DNA from: Erythroxylum novogranatense
Taxonomy: Eukaryota; Streptophyta; Magnoliopsida; Malpighiales; Erythroxylaceae
Length of the DNA stretch: 64,000 nucleotides
Assembly: GCA_029891385.1 (NCBI GenBank)
Contig: CM057231.1
Location: 67,472,990-67,536,989, forward strand
Direction: 5' to 3'
In this document: positions 48,716 to 61,556 of the stretch, piece after piece
How positions within the stretch are numbered: position 1 is the stretch's first letter
Layout: each line of letters starts with the position of its first letter
The notes under the pieces: generated by a model
Database searches by the model: none
The model's input: only the letters and a program-made list of their open reading frames with translations
Told to the model about the DNA's origin: nothing
Program-made: the position numbers and the translations under genes

Positions 48716-49833
48716 GCATGCTTTGAAACAAACACCTTTTGTTCTTCAACATGGTAGAATTGATATCCCATTGTTTCTTTAGGATATCCTACAAATAAAC
48801 ACTTGTCAGATTTTGCATCAAGTTTATCCGACTGTGTCCGCTTCACATAAGCAGGACAACCCCAAACTTTCAAATGAGTAAGATAGGGTCTTTTGTTAGT
48901 CCACATCTCATATGGAGTAACATCAACTATCTTTGATGGAACTCTGTTTAGCAAGTAAACAGCTGTCTCGATTGCATACCCCCAAAAGGATTTTGGCAAC
49001 TTTGCAAAGCCCATCATCGATCGTACCATGTCTAACAAGGTTCGATTTCTCCTTTCTGCCACACCATTATGTTGTGGTGTGTAAGGAGGAGTCCATTGAG
49101 ATAAAATCCCATTATCTCTGAGATAATCTAAAAACTGTTGGTCTAAGTATTCCCCACCACGATCGGATCGTAATGTTTTGATACTTTTCCCAAGTTGGTT
49201 TTCTACTTCATTTCTGAATTGTTTGAACTTTTCAAATGTTTGATTTGTATCTCATCGAATCTGGTACCCATATCGAGAATAATCATCGATAAAGGTAATG
49301 AAGTAAAGACAACCACTTCTAGCATGGATGGACATCGGACCACATACATCCGAATGTATTAGGTCTAATACTCCATTAAGCTCATACACCCTTTCCTTAA
49401 AGGGTAACTTAGTCATCTTGCCTAATAAACAATATTCACATGTGTCATATGATTCATAATCAAATGACCTAAACTTCCACTCTTATGGAGCTTAGCTATC
49501 GTCTCTCATTTATATGGCCAAGCGACAATGTCATAAGTAAGTTGATTTTAAATTATCTCATTTATGTCTTTTCGTGTCATTGACATTCATAATTGGATGT
49601 GACATATCTAATATGTAAATTCCATTGCATAATGTACCCGATACCATAGAATTCCATTCAAACTAATAGAACAACCATTGCTACTAAAAGTCAAATGGAA
49701 ACCAGCTCTATATAAACAAGAAACAGACAATATGTTCTTTGTTAAAATAGGTACAAAATAATATTCATCCAATTTAATTACTAGTCCACTGGGGAGTGAC
49801 AAAAAAGTAAGTGCCTACGGCTAATGCAGCAAC
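48716..49833 (-). pseudogene. Element F protease linker and integrase
   Basis: From 49833 downward the minus strand has the SVSCLYRAGFHLTFSSNG linker, a damaged pre-integrase, then the LRSDRGGEYLDQQ block with catalytic Asp (about 49150) and the TPQHNGVAERRNR block with the Glu (about 49045-49080). It then runs cleanly through SFWGYAIETAVYLLNRVP and PYEMWTNKRPYLTHLKVWG to CLFVGYPKETMGYQFY. It ends in VFVSKHAVT at the deletion. The final 118 codons are better preserved than in element B. Confidence 0.82.
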
Positions 49834-50176
49834 TTGGCAAGCCATTAAAACAACTGCAATCAGATCGAGGTGGTGAGTATTTATCTAGAGAGTTCCAGCA
49901 ATATTTAATTGACAATGGAATTGTTTCCAATTTTTCAGTTCCTTGTACACCTCAACAGAATAGTGTAGCAGAGAGGAGAAATAGAACTCTATTGGAAATG
50001 GTAAGATCAATGATATCCTACGCTAGCCTTCCAGAATCGTTCTAGGGATATGCCATACAAACGACAACATATCTTCTTAACTTTGCTCCGTCCAAATCGG
50101 TGCCTAAAATACCTAGGAAATTGTGGACTGGCCGAGTGCCTTCATTGAGACATTTGAGGACTTGGGGCTGCCCAGC
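49834..50176 (+). pseudogene. Copy H integrase, left part
   Basis: LQSDRGGEYLSREF (second catalytic Asp) and TPQQNSVAERRNRTLLEM (catalytic Glu) are intact. TAG at about 50043 replaces Trp in the conserved FWGYA block. It ends at W-G-C-P-A, where element G is inserted. The gag and protease side is missing at the junction with F. Confidence 0.88.
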
Positions 50177-52125
50177 TGTTGGGACCCGATCCGGGAACCG
50201 GATCCCAACCGGAAAACGGAAACGAAAAAGAAAGAAAAGCGAAACAAAGTGCGGAATCGGAGCAAACAGAAAACTCGGAACGTCTCGAAACGAAATACAC
50301 ATCGAAGCGAATCAACATCAAGTGTCTGACATCCGGTAACGAAGATTGGTCGAGAAACGAAACGAGATGCGTTGGATAACCTAGATTAACCATCCGAAAC
50401 TGGTATAGTTTTTTCTTTCTTTTTATTTTCTTATTCATTCCTTTTCCTTTACTCAATCACATTCAAATCATAATCAATCCATACAATTTCCTTTTTGGAA
50501 ATTTATCCTCATATAACACTAAATTCATATAATTTGTCTTAATCACACAAATCTCATCTTTACCAAACTAATTTTTTTATTCTTATTCTTATCTTAACCC
50601 AATTTTTATCGAAATTTCGGCAGCATAATGGCTGCATTTATCCTATCCCAAAAATTCCTGCAAATGCAAAATACACTTCTAACACCACAAAATCCAAAAT
50701 CATCGGACTCTCCCGTCCGGAATCCAAACACCAGCAGAACACAAACCTATATCTAATACTTCCATAATTCTCAATGCAATACCAAACTCATAATTCAATC
50801 AAATTTTCCCTCTCAATTCCCAATATATATCCCAAAATTATACACAATTTCATATACAAATTTCCAAATCATATACAATTTCATACTCTCAAACATTCAG
50901 TCATAATCGTTATACCTTCTGAAATACATCATAATCACCTTATGGAAAATTCAAACCATTTACAAAATATTCCAAAACTCAATATTTACATAACAATACA
51001 AGCGAAGCAAGAAACGGACCAAAAGTCTTCACATTCTTTCATCCGATCTCACCTTTCGACACTGCAGATGGGGATGAAAGGGGTGAGCTCAGCTAAATGG
51101 ATAACACATTTATAAATTGAATAATAAGCGAAATCAATTTTCATAAACTTTTTCCAAAAGGCTTATTTTCAAACTTTTCAATTTTCAAATATTCTTCTCA
51201 AACCCTTTTCAATATTTTCCAAACCTTTTTTTATATATAACTTATTTTATCAATTCTCAAAATTCTTAAATGTTTCATAAACATGAATGCAAACACATAA
51301 TATTTCAAATCACCAATCAAACATATAAAACATATCAAATGGCTTGGTTCGGTCCAAGCGAGCGTCTTGCACATTCCAGCATAACGGTTCGATGCGATCG
51401 TGAGCGAGCATACTACACTTTCCGCATAGCGGTCGATTATAGCCGTGAAGAGTCGAAATCGAACTCCGTGCCACTAGCGAGCAGCGAGAGAAGGCTTAAC
51501 GAGATAGAGACAACGCTGACTCACAAAGGACCTACCAAACCCACATAACACATATCAGCGGAATTGATTGCCGAAGGCACTTTTGAAAATCTTGATTTTC
51601 ACACGTTCACATAGTCGTAATATTCAATCACTTCAAATCAATCAATTCACATATAAATCAAAGTCATAACAATGAATGCAATAATTTCCTTCAATATAAT
51701 TTAGATTTATTCAAAATTTCATTCTCACATCATTCAAATAATCTAAACACAACGGGTTCATAGACTTTGCATTTTAAGTAAAATTTATTCAAAGCCAATT
51801 TTCAAACATTTATAAAACAATAATTTATCAAAATCCAATTCTTGCTTTCTTTAATTTTGAAACTTTATATATAACTTACAATTCAAAATGTAAATATGCT
51901 ACCCACCTCGAATTAATGCTAGAAACTTGTCCAAATCGTCAATTCTCCAAATTCCTCCTTCTTTCTTTAACTTAAAAATTCCCTAAGCCATAAATATCCA
52001 AATTCATCATCATAAATTACTTAATCCCCAAAATTGAGGTCATAATTCATCAATTCATATTTATTCCAAGATATCAAAACCACCAATTTCAAAAATCTCC
52101 ATTTTCCAACTTTGGCCTAAACCAA

Positions 52126-52383
52126 TTTTCACAAATTCTATATCATAATTCACAATTTTCTCAAAACTAATTTCATATTCCACAAACCCATATTATTATC
52201 TTTAATTCTACATCAAAATTTCACAAAATTAAGCCTAAACCTTAATCAAATGGATTTTCACAAATTCTATATCATAATTCACAATTTTCTCAAAACTAAT
52301 TTCATATTCCACAAACCCATATTATTATCTTTAATTCTACACCAAAATTTTACAAAATTCTTAATCACAAAATTAAGCCTAAA
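52126..52383. repeat. 129-bp tandem duplication in one LTR of G
   Basis: TTTTCACAAATTCTATATC occurs at 52126 and again 129 bp later, with the intervening sequence repeated. The other LTR has one copy (near 57136), so the duplication arose after insertion. Confidence 0.85.
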
Positions 52384-53589
52384 CCTTAATCAAATTTCCA
52401 TCCAAAATTAAACACAACCTAAAGCAAATATATCAAAATCAACTTCATAAACCACAAACCCAAGTCTTTATCCATATTTCTAAACCAAGAACTCATCAAA
52501 ATCTCAAAACTCAAAATTTCCTCTTACCTCATTTCTCCTCCAATTTTTGAATTTCTTGGCTCATGAAGAAGCTCTCTTCATTTTCCATTCTTTTCCTTCT
52601 TGGAAAAATCCCAAAAGCTTGAAGAATCAAGTAGAAAAAATCAAAACTTACCTTTCTCTCTCTTTTCTCCAATAACCGAAACTTCTCCATTCTTCTTCTC
52701 CTTCTTATTTTCTTTCCTTTTTTCTGAATTTTCCAGCCACTTTCGTGGCTTTATGATGTCCAAAATGACTTCTCCACTTGTGTTTCATTAATGAAGGTCA
52801 AATGACCAAATTGCCCCTCCTTTTAAAGCTTAAAGTCATGCTTACTTGAGGTTTAATTCGCACTATCAAGCTGAAGAAATTTGTCCAAACTTCCTTCTAG
52901 AGAAATGTTGCTCTCAATCATACGAATCCAACGCCACCAGCCGCGCTCAATTCGGATCACTATACCAAAAGTTATGTGCAAAACAGTTTGGGAATATCCA
53001 TATTCTAACACATTTTCCATATACAATTATTTCTGTCCAAAAGTTTACATTCTAAATCTCAGAATTGAAACTCAATGTCTTCATAACAATTATAGCCTTA
53101 TGTCTCTAGTTTAATTCAAAATAAGAATCGTCTCATTTCGATTCCCAGATCAAAAGTTATGCTCAATTTACGCACAGGTGTTCCGAATCAAAAAATTACA
53201 CTCTAATCTGAACTTCCCTTCATAATTCGAAGGTCTTAGGGGCAAAATTGACATTTCATTTCTTCATAAGATTTGTAGCCCTTTGTCTTATCTTTATTTC
53301 TCCTCAAGAATCGCTTCAATCGGCTCTCTACAAATCCCGAATTTCACAAAATACTGAACCATGTTCAGAACATTTCCCGACTCACTTTGATTAAATTAAT
53401 CTCCATTAATTTAATCTCAAAAACTCACAAATTTCTATGAGGATGTAGATAATTGTCTTAGGAATCCAAAGCCGCAAGAATCAACTCAATCGGATGTCGG
53501 ACGGAAAAGATATGAGCAAAATAGTGAACAAAGGTCGGATTGGAGGAGGAAGCAAGAAAACTAAAGGAGCAAAACGACGTCGTATTAGG

Positions 53590-53695
53590 GCGAGGAGAGG
53601 GCTCGGTCGCCCTGGTGACGCATCGCCCTAGCGACGCGAGCCAAACGCTCGCCATCACTACGGCGATGCGTCGCCCTAGCGACGGGGTACTTCAT
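53590..53695. repeat. GC-rich palindromic tract in LTR G, copy 1
   Basis: Repeats of GCGATGCGTCGCCCTAGCGA with GAGCCAAACGCTCGCCATC. The same tract in the other LTR (58475-58605) has a different number of units. Confidence 0.78.
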
Positions 53696-54500
53696 TTTCG
53701 TTTTTTTTTTTTCACATAAAAATCCAAAACTTCCAAAATTCATAACTCTTAATCCCGAACTCCAATTTTGACAAATTTAGTCTCTATAGAAAGCTTAAAG
53801 GAAGATCTAAATCTTCTATGAAGGACATAAACATCAATTCAACTCCTACGGGAGTCCATTTTCCGGTCAAAGATAATATCCTCTAATATTCATGTTAAAA
53901 CCATAATATAAACTTGTAAAAATCATAACTTATTATTCTGAGATCAAAAAATTGCATACTTTATATCGAAAAAAAGATCAAAACAAACCCTTCAATTTTC
54001 ATGAAGAACATCAAAGCTAAATTAACCTCTAACTAGGTTAATTTCTCAGTCAAAGATCCAGTCATACTCAAAGTCAAAAGTCAACCTTATCTACCATAAA
54101 CTTTGGTGATCATAACTTTCACTCCGATATCGAAAATATCAAACTTTATGGCTACAAAAGCTCTTAAAATAACCTACAAGTTTTCAGAAGACCATTTTAT
54201 CAAATTTTGCCTCAATCAAAGTCAACTTCTAAAGGCCAAAAGTCAACTATTTCACAATTTTTCATATTTTCACACTTTCTCTTTTTAGTCATGATTTTCA
54301 ACTTAATTTCAATCAACTCATTCACTTAAACTTGTATCATCCATACAAAGCTATCAAATTTCAAAATCATCAAACTCCATCAATTCTTTTCTCATCAATT
54401 TCCTTAAAATATAATCACATCTATCTGAACTTTCACATCTGAACTTACTTATTTCATACTTTTATATTTCTAAAATTCACTTAAAGATCGGGGTCCAACA

Positions 54501-55166
54501 TTTCTCCCCCTCTTAAAAGAATTTCGTCCTCGAAATTCATACTTAAACTCCAAGTAACTCATTCTTGCATAAATTTCTTTTTAAATAAAGATCATCAAGT
54601 ACTTTCTTACTAATTTATTTTTCAAAACTCATAATCAATTCACTTTTCTTATCTACGTTCCTCATCATATCTCTTCACAACATTTCACTTTTTGTATCTC
54701 ATATCACCCATATCATCTCAAAGCACTATATCTATAACTCATTATTTCTTCATATATGGACACAAGTCAATGGTCCATTCTTTAAAGAATCCTAATATGG
54801 TTCAATCATCATTTAATCTTTATCACCATGTCATCTTTCAAATAGTCATACTCTCATCTCACAGAAGTACAGGCTATATCAATTTCTCCCAATTCATTTT
54901 GTAATTCACATCTCAAGTTCCACAAACACATGTTTCTAATCAAACATATTCTTAACACCCAAATCGAACCAATCACTTGAATTCGTCAAATAGTCATGCA
55001 CATCAATTTCAAATTCCTAAAGACAATCATATTTCTTTCATCAAAATCAAATGATCACGTAGCACATTCTCACAAATTCACTCTTATCTTTACAAACTCT
55101 TATCAATTCCTTATTCATACTCATACGCCCAAGTAAGATCATATTACTGGGCTCTGATACCATAAA
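54501..55166 (-). other. Interior of element G with PPT and primer site
   Basis: It starts TTTCTCCCCCTCTTAAAAGA, the reverse of a Tekay PPT with its GGACGAAATTC context, and ends GGGCTCTGATACCA plus four bases, the reverse of a Met-tRNA primer site. The roughly 600 bp between are AT-rich and without a credible frame. Confidence 0.88.
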
Positions 55167-58100
55167 TGTTGGGACCCGATCAGAGAATCGGATCCCAACC
55201 GGAAAACGAAGCACAGAAAACGGAATGCGGAAACAAAGTACAAAGCGAAGGCGAAAATAGCGGAGTGAATCGAATAAGTACGAATCATACAAATCAGATT
55301 GATCAATCAAATCGTATTATCAAATGGCCAAAATACGAAACAAATACGGATCGAATACGAATTAAAACGGAAGCAAATGAAAGCGGAAGCAATAACTAAT
55401 CGAACCAAACTAAGACATATCCGAAATCCGGTATTAATTTTTTTTTCTTTTCTTATTCTCCTTTCTTACCTCATTAGTCAATCTCATTCAAATCACACAA
55501 CCAAATTCCACTTTTGGAAAACAACGTTCTCATGCAAATCTCTAAATCTAATCATATTCTTATTTATCCATACAAATCTTAAATTACACTTTATTCTCAT
55601 TTTATCAAAATTTCGGCAGCATAACGGCTGCATTTATCCTATCCCAAAAATTCTTACAAAGGGAAAATACACTTCTAACACCACAAAATCTAAAATCATC
55701 GGACTCTCCCGTCCGGAATCCAAACACCAGCAAAACACAAACCTATATCTATTACTTCCATAATTCTCAATGCAATACCAAACTCATAATTAAATCAAAA
55801 TTTCCCTCTCAATTCCCAATATATATCCCAAAATTATACACAATTTCATATACAAATTTCCAAATCATATACAATTTCATACTCTCAAACATTCAGTCAT
55901 AATCGTCATACCTTCTGAAATACATCATAATCACCTTATGGAAAATTCAAACCATTTACAAAATATTCCAAAACTCAATATTTACATAACAATACAAATG
56001 AAGCAAAACGGACCAAAGTCTTCACATTCTTTCATTCGATCTCTGCTCGACACACGGAGATGGGGATGAAAGGGGGTGAGCTTCAGCTAAATGGATAACA
56101 CATTTATAAATTGAATAATAAGCGAAATCAATTTTAAGTAAACTTTTGCCAAAAGGCTTATTTTTCAAACTTTTCAATTTTCAAATATTCTTCTCAAACC
56201 CTTTTCAATATTTTCCAAACCTTTTTTTTTTATAACTCATTCTATCAATTCTCAAAATTCTTAAATGTTTCATAAACATGAATGCAAACACATAATATTT
56301 CAAATCACCAATCAAACATATAAAACATATCAAATGGCTTGGTTCGGTCCAAGCGAGCGTCTTGCACATTCCATGTAAGCGTTCATGCGATCGTGAGCGA
56401 AACGTACTACACTTTCTCGCATAGCGGTCCAGTGTAGCCGTGAAGGGAGTCCGAAATCGGAGCTCCGTGCCACTAGCAGGCAGCCGGGAGAAGGCTTAAC
56501 AGATAGAGACAACGCTGACTCCCAAAGGACCTACCAAACCTACATAACACATATCGAAAACAGAATTCAGATTGCCCGAAGGCACTTTTCGAAAATCTTG
56601 ATTTTCACACATTCACATAGTGCATAATATTCAATCACTTCAAATCAATCAATTCACATATAAATCAAAGTCATAACAATGAATGCAATAATTTCCTTCA
56701 ATATAATTTAGATTTATTCAAAATTTCATTCTCACATCATTCAAATAATCTAAACACAACGGTTCATAGACTTTGCATTTTAAGTAAAATTTATTAAAAG
56801 CCAATTTTCAAACATTTATAAAAACAATAATTTATTAAAAATCCAATTCTTGCTTTCTTTAATTTTTGAAACTTTATATATAGCTTACAATTCATAATGT
56901 AAATATGCTACCCACCTCGAATTAATGCTAGAAGCTTGTCCAAATCGTCAATTCTCCAAATTCCTCCTTCTTTCTTTAACTTAAAAATTCCCTAAGCCAT
57001 AAATATCCAAATTCATCATCATAAATTACTTAATCCCCAAAATTGAGGTCATAATTCATCAATTCATATTTATTCCAAGATATCAAAACCACCAATTTAA
57101 AAAATCTCCATTTTCCAACTTTGGCCTAAACCAATTTTCACAAATTCTATATCATAATTCACAATTTTCTCAAAACTAATTTCATATTCCACAAACCCAT
57201 ATTATTATCTTTAATTCTACACCAAAATTTCACAAAATTCTTAATCACAAAATTAAGCCTAAACTTTAATCAAATTTCCATCCAAAATTAAACACAACCT
57301 AAAGCATATATATCAAAATCAACTTCGTAAACTACAAACCCAAGTCTTTATCCATATTTCTAAACCAAGAACTCATCAAAATCTCAAAACTCAAAATTTC
57401 CTCTTACCTCATTTCTCCTCCAATTTTCGAATTTCTTGGCTCATGAAGAAGCTCTCTTCATTTTCCATTCTTTTCCTTCTTGGAAAAATCCCAAAAGCTT
57501 GAAGAATCAAGTAGAAAAAATCAAAACTTACCTTTCTCTCTCTTTTCTCCAATAACCGAAACTTCTCCATTCTTCTTCTCCTTCTTATTTTCTTTCCTTT
57601 CTTCTGAATTTTCCAGCCACTTTCGTGGCTTTATGAAGTCCAAAACGACTTCTCCACTTGTGTTTCATTAATGAAGGTCAAATGACCAAATTGCCCCTCC
57701 TTTTAAAGCTTAAAGTCTTGCTTACTTGCGGTTTAATTCGCACTATCAAGCTGAAGGAATTTGTCCACGCTTCCTTCTAGAGAAATGTTTCTCTCAATCA
57801 TACGAATCCAACGTCACCAGCCGCACTCAATTTGGATCACTATACCAAAAGTTATGCCCAAAACAGTTCGGGAATATCCATATTCTAACACATTTTCTAT
57901 ATACAATTATTTCCGTCCAAAAGTTTACATTCTTAATCTCAGAATTGAAACTCAATGTCTTCATAACAATTATAGCCTTATGTCTCTAGTTTAATTCAAA
58001 ATAAGAATCGCCTCATTTCGATTCCCAGATCAAAAGTTATGCTCAATTTACGCACAGGTGTTTCGAATCAAAAAATTACACTCTAATCTGAACTTCCCTT

Positions 58101-59417
58101 CATAATTCGAAGGTCTTAGGGGCAAAATTGACATTTCATTTCTTCATAAGATTTGTAGCCCTTTGTCTTATCTTTATTTCTCCTCAAGAATTGCTTCAAT
58201 CGAATCTCTACAGATCCCGAATTTCACAAAATACTGAACCATGTTCGGAACATTTTCCGACTCATTTTGATTAAATTAATCTCCATTAATTTAATCTCAA
58301 AAATTCACAAATTTCTGTGAGGATGTAGATAATTGTCTTAGGAATCCAACGCCGTAAGAATCAACTCAATCGGATGTCGGGCGAAAAAGATATGAGCAAA
58401 ATAGTGAACAAAGGTCGGAGTGGAGGAGGAAGCAAGAAAACTAAAGGAGCAAAACGGCGTCGTATTAGGGCGAGGAGAGGGCTCGGTCGCCCTAGCGACG
58501 CGAGCCAAACGTTCGCCATCACTACAGCGATGCGTCGCCCTAGCGACGTGAGTTAAACGCTCGCCATCGCTACGGCGATGCGTCGCCCTAGCGACGGGGG
58601 TACTTCATTTTCGTTTTTTTTTCACATAAAAATCCAAAACTTCCAAAATTCATAACTCTTAATCTCGAACTCCAATTTTGACAAACTTAGTCTCTATAGA
58701 AAGCTTAAAGGAAGATCTAAATCTTCTATGAAGGACATAAACATCAATTCGACTCCTACGGGAGTCCATTTTCCAGTCAAAGATACTATCCTCTAATATT
58801 CATGCTAAAACCATAATATAAACTTGTAAAAATCATAACTTAATATTCCGAGATCGAAAAATTGTATACTTTATATCAAAATAAAGATCAAAACAATCCC
58901 TTCAATTTTCATGAAGAACATCAAAGCTAAATTAACCTCTAACTAGGTTAATTTCTCAGTCAAAGATTCAGTCATACTCAAAGTCAAAAGTCAACCTTAT
59001 CTACCATAAATTTTGACTGATCATAACTTTCACTCCCGATATCGAAAAATATCAAACTTTATGGCTACAGAAAGATCTTAACATAACCTACAAGTTTCCA
59101 GAAGACCATTTTATTAAATTTTGCCTCAATCAAAAGTCAACTTCCAAAGGCCAAAAAGTCAACTATTTCATAATTTTTCATATTTTCACACTCTCTTTTT
59201 AGTCATGATTTTTAACTTAATTTCAATCAACTCATTCACTTAAACTTGTATCATCCATACAAAGCTATCCAAATTTCAAAATCATCAAACTCCATCAATT
59301 CTTTTTCTCATCAATTTCCTTAAAATATAATCACATCTAATACAAACTTCACATACGAACTTACTTATTTCATACTTTTTATATTTCTAAAATTCACTTA
59401 AAGATCGTGGTCCAACA
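55167..59417 (-). repeat. 5' LTR of element G (right on plus strand)
   Basis: 4251 bp, the same ends, one copy of the 129-bp segment and an extra GC-tract unit. Repeated CAG versus CGA differences distinguish it from the other LTR, for example GGTCCAGTGTAG versus GGTCGATTATAG. Confidence 0.92.
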
Positions 59418-59669
59418 CCAGCCCATGTTCTAAAGCCTGAATCCACAAAGATGGAACCAAAGTCAGAAGTATGTTTGTTTGTAGGATATCCTACGGGAAC
59501 TCAAGGGTACTATTTTTACAGTCCTCATGATAAGAAGATATTTGTGTTGACAAATGCAACCTTCTTAGAGGAAGAGTTTGTGAAAAATCACAAAGGAAGA
59601 AGTGAAGTAGTACTAAAGGAGTTAGCTATTTCATCCAAACCAAGAGTTGTTTTGGATATGACAGAATGA
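59418..59669 (+). pseudogene. Copy H integrase, right part
   Basis: After the CCAGC duplication the frame resumes with A-H-V-L-K-P-E-S, then KSEVCLFVGYPTGTQGYYFY, to TGA at 59667. It matches E at 42010-42259 almost base for base, including the stop. Confidence 0.9.
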
Positions 59670-60826
59670 GATGTCGAAATGGATTGAAGATTTGAATCGG
59701 AAGTGCAACTGAACATCAAGATGTGCCTAGACGTAGTGGGAGGGTTATGAGACAGCCAGATAGATATCTGGGTTTAGGAGAAGGCTTAATTGCCATCTCG
59801 GACCAAGAAGAAATAGATCTCATTACGTATACACAGGCTATTAATGATGTTGATGCAAGAAAATGGCTCGAGGCGATGGAATCGGAAATAGATTCTATGT
59901 ATACTAATGAAGTCTGGGTCCTTGTAGATCTACCACCAGGTCTAAAAGCCATAGGGTGTAAATGGATCTACAAAAGAAAAAGGGGATCGGATGGAAAGGT
60001 AGAGACCTTTAAAGCTAGATTGGTAGCTAAAAGCTATACTCAAAAGGAGGGTATAGACTATGAGGAGACTTTTTCTCCGGTTGCCATGCTTAAGTCCATC
60101 AGGATTCTTTTGGCCATAGCAGCCTATTTCGATTATGAAATATGGCAAATGGATTTCAAGACCGCATTTCTTAATGGGGATCTTGAGGAGACCATTATAT
60201 GGCCCAACGGAAGGATTCATTGAGCCGGTAATGAGCATAAGGTTTGCAAGTTGCAAAGGTCCATTTATGGACTTAAGCAAGCATCTAGGTCTTGGAACAT
60301 TAGGTTTGATAAGGCTATCAAAACCTGTGGATTCATACAAAACCTAGATGAGCCTTGTGTTTATAAAAGAATACAAGAAGGTAAGGTTACTTTCTTAATC
60401 CTGTATGTTGATGACATTCTACTCATTAGGAATGATGTGGGAATGTTATCTGCGGTTAAGGGATGGCTGAATGAACAGTTTTCAATGAAGAATTTGGGAG
60501 ATGCTACCTATGTTCTAGGGATCAAACTTATAAAGGATCGAAAGAACAAGCAGATAGCTTTGTCTCAACTAACCTACATTGGGAATATGCTCAATAAGTT
60601 TGCCATGCAAGATTCCAAGAGGGGTTTTACTCCTACTAGACATGGAATCAAACTTTCAAAGGAACAAGAAGCTAAAACCCAAGAGGAGGTTGAACGCATG
60701 CGTAACATTCCATACGCTTCAGCAGTTGGTAGTTTGATGTATGCAATGTTGTGCACTAGACCGGATATCTGTTACGCAGTGGGACTGGTAAGCAGATTTC
60801 AATCCAATCCAAGAATGGAACATTAG
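59670..60826 (+). pseudogene. Copy H reverse transcriptase
   Basis: The frame from 59723 reads RRSGRVMRQPDRYLGLGEGL through GCKWIYKRKRGSDGK to FLNGDLEETI. It is lost at about 60195 where CCCAACGGAAGG replaces the CCCAACCAGAAGG of copy E. The second frame from 60251 covers YGLKQASRSWNIRFD and the Y-V-D-D at 60404-60415 and runs to the shared TAG at 60824. Apart from the indels near 60195-60225 the RT core is whole. Confidence 0.9.
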
Positions 60827-61387
60827 ATTGCGGTTAAGTGTATACTTAAGTATCTTCGTAGGACGAAGAACTTAATGCTTGTTTACTCTGGAAGTAATCT
60901 TATTCCGACAGGATATACGGATTCTGATTTCCAATCAGATGTTGATTCAAGGAAATCAACTTCTGGTTCTATATTTACTTTAGGAGTTGAAGCCATAGTT
61001 TGGAGGAGTGTCAAGCAATCTTGTATTACTGATTCAACTATGCAAGCTGAGTATGTTCTTTGCTTGTGAAGCGTGAAGGAAGCGATCGCTCGGAAGTTCC
61101 TAAATGATGTGGAGGTAGTTCCAGAGGCGGAAAAGGTCATTACACTTTATTGTGATAATAGTGGGGCAGTGGTTAATTTTAAAGAACCTCGGAACCATAA
61201 AGCTGTCAAACACATTGAGCGAAAGTATCATCTTATAAGGGAGATAATACAACGTGGAAAAGTGGATGTGGTAAAGATTCCCACCGAGCAAAACCTTGTT
61301 GATCCTTTCACAAAGACATTGACTCAAAAATGCTTTGAGGGTCACCTAGAAGGGATGGGAATGAGGGATATGTCAAACTTGCTTTAG
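60827..61387 (+). pseudogene. Copy H RNase H
   Basis: YTDSDFQSDVDSRKSTSGS is followed by the SVKQSC segment and AEYV with catalytic Glu. A frameshift lies near 61065, where E has CTCTGGCTCCGG. The last frame gives LYCDNSGAV and IPTEQNLVDPFTK, ending MRDMSNLL. Confidence 0.88.
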
Positions 61388-61400
61388 GGAAAGTGGGAGG
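61388..61400 (+). other. Polypurine tract of copy H
   Basis: GGAAAGTGGGAGG, identical to the tract of E. Confidence 0.82.
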
Positions 61401-61556
61401 TGGTTGAAGTTATGTAAATATAGTTCCCTGGAAAGCAAGTGTATTTACATGTAACTTTATCTTCTTCAGTTACAGTTTTATAATGAAAATATTTATTATT
61501 AATAAAACAAAAGAGTTTGGTTTTATCTGTATGAGCATTATATATCTGGTCATAAG
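61401..61556 (+). repeat. Stub of copy H 3' LTR
   Basis: TGGTTGAAGTTATG matches the E LTR start with changes. After 156 bp, at ATCTGGTCATAAG, it is interrupted by element I. The rest of this LTR should lie right of the window. Confidence 0.88.

Larger units (their letters stand above)
50177..54500 (-). repeat. 3' LTR of element G (left on plus strand)
   Basis: 4324 bp. It contains a 129-bp tandem duplication (about 52126-52383), a GC-rich tract (53600-53690), three degenerate repeats starting CATAACT at 53741, 53924 and 54111, and the shared CTTCTC...GCCCGC-like motif in reverse near 51479-51494. Confidence 0.92.
50177..59417 (-). mobile_element. Tekay-like non-autonomous element G with giant LTRs, nested in copy H
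   Basis: LTRs at 50177-54500 and 55167-59417 start TGTTGGGACCCGATC and end GTCCAACA on the plus strand. CCAGC lies on both flanks (50172-50176 and 59418-59422), a perfect target-site duplication. Reverse-complement primer site (55149-55162) and PPT (54501-54535) show minus orientation. Only 666 bp lie between the LTRs, with no gag or pol, so it would depend fully on a helper. Confidence 0.93.

Noticed and set aside
53458..53658. 66-codon minus-strand frame and similar frames near 58374-58556
   Set aside because: They cross the GC-rich tract of the two G LTRs and have no conserved content.
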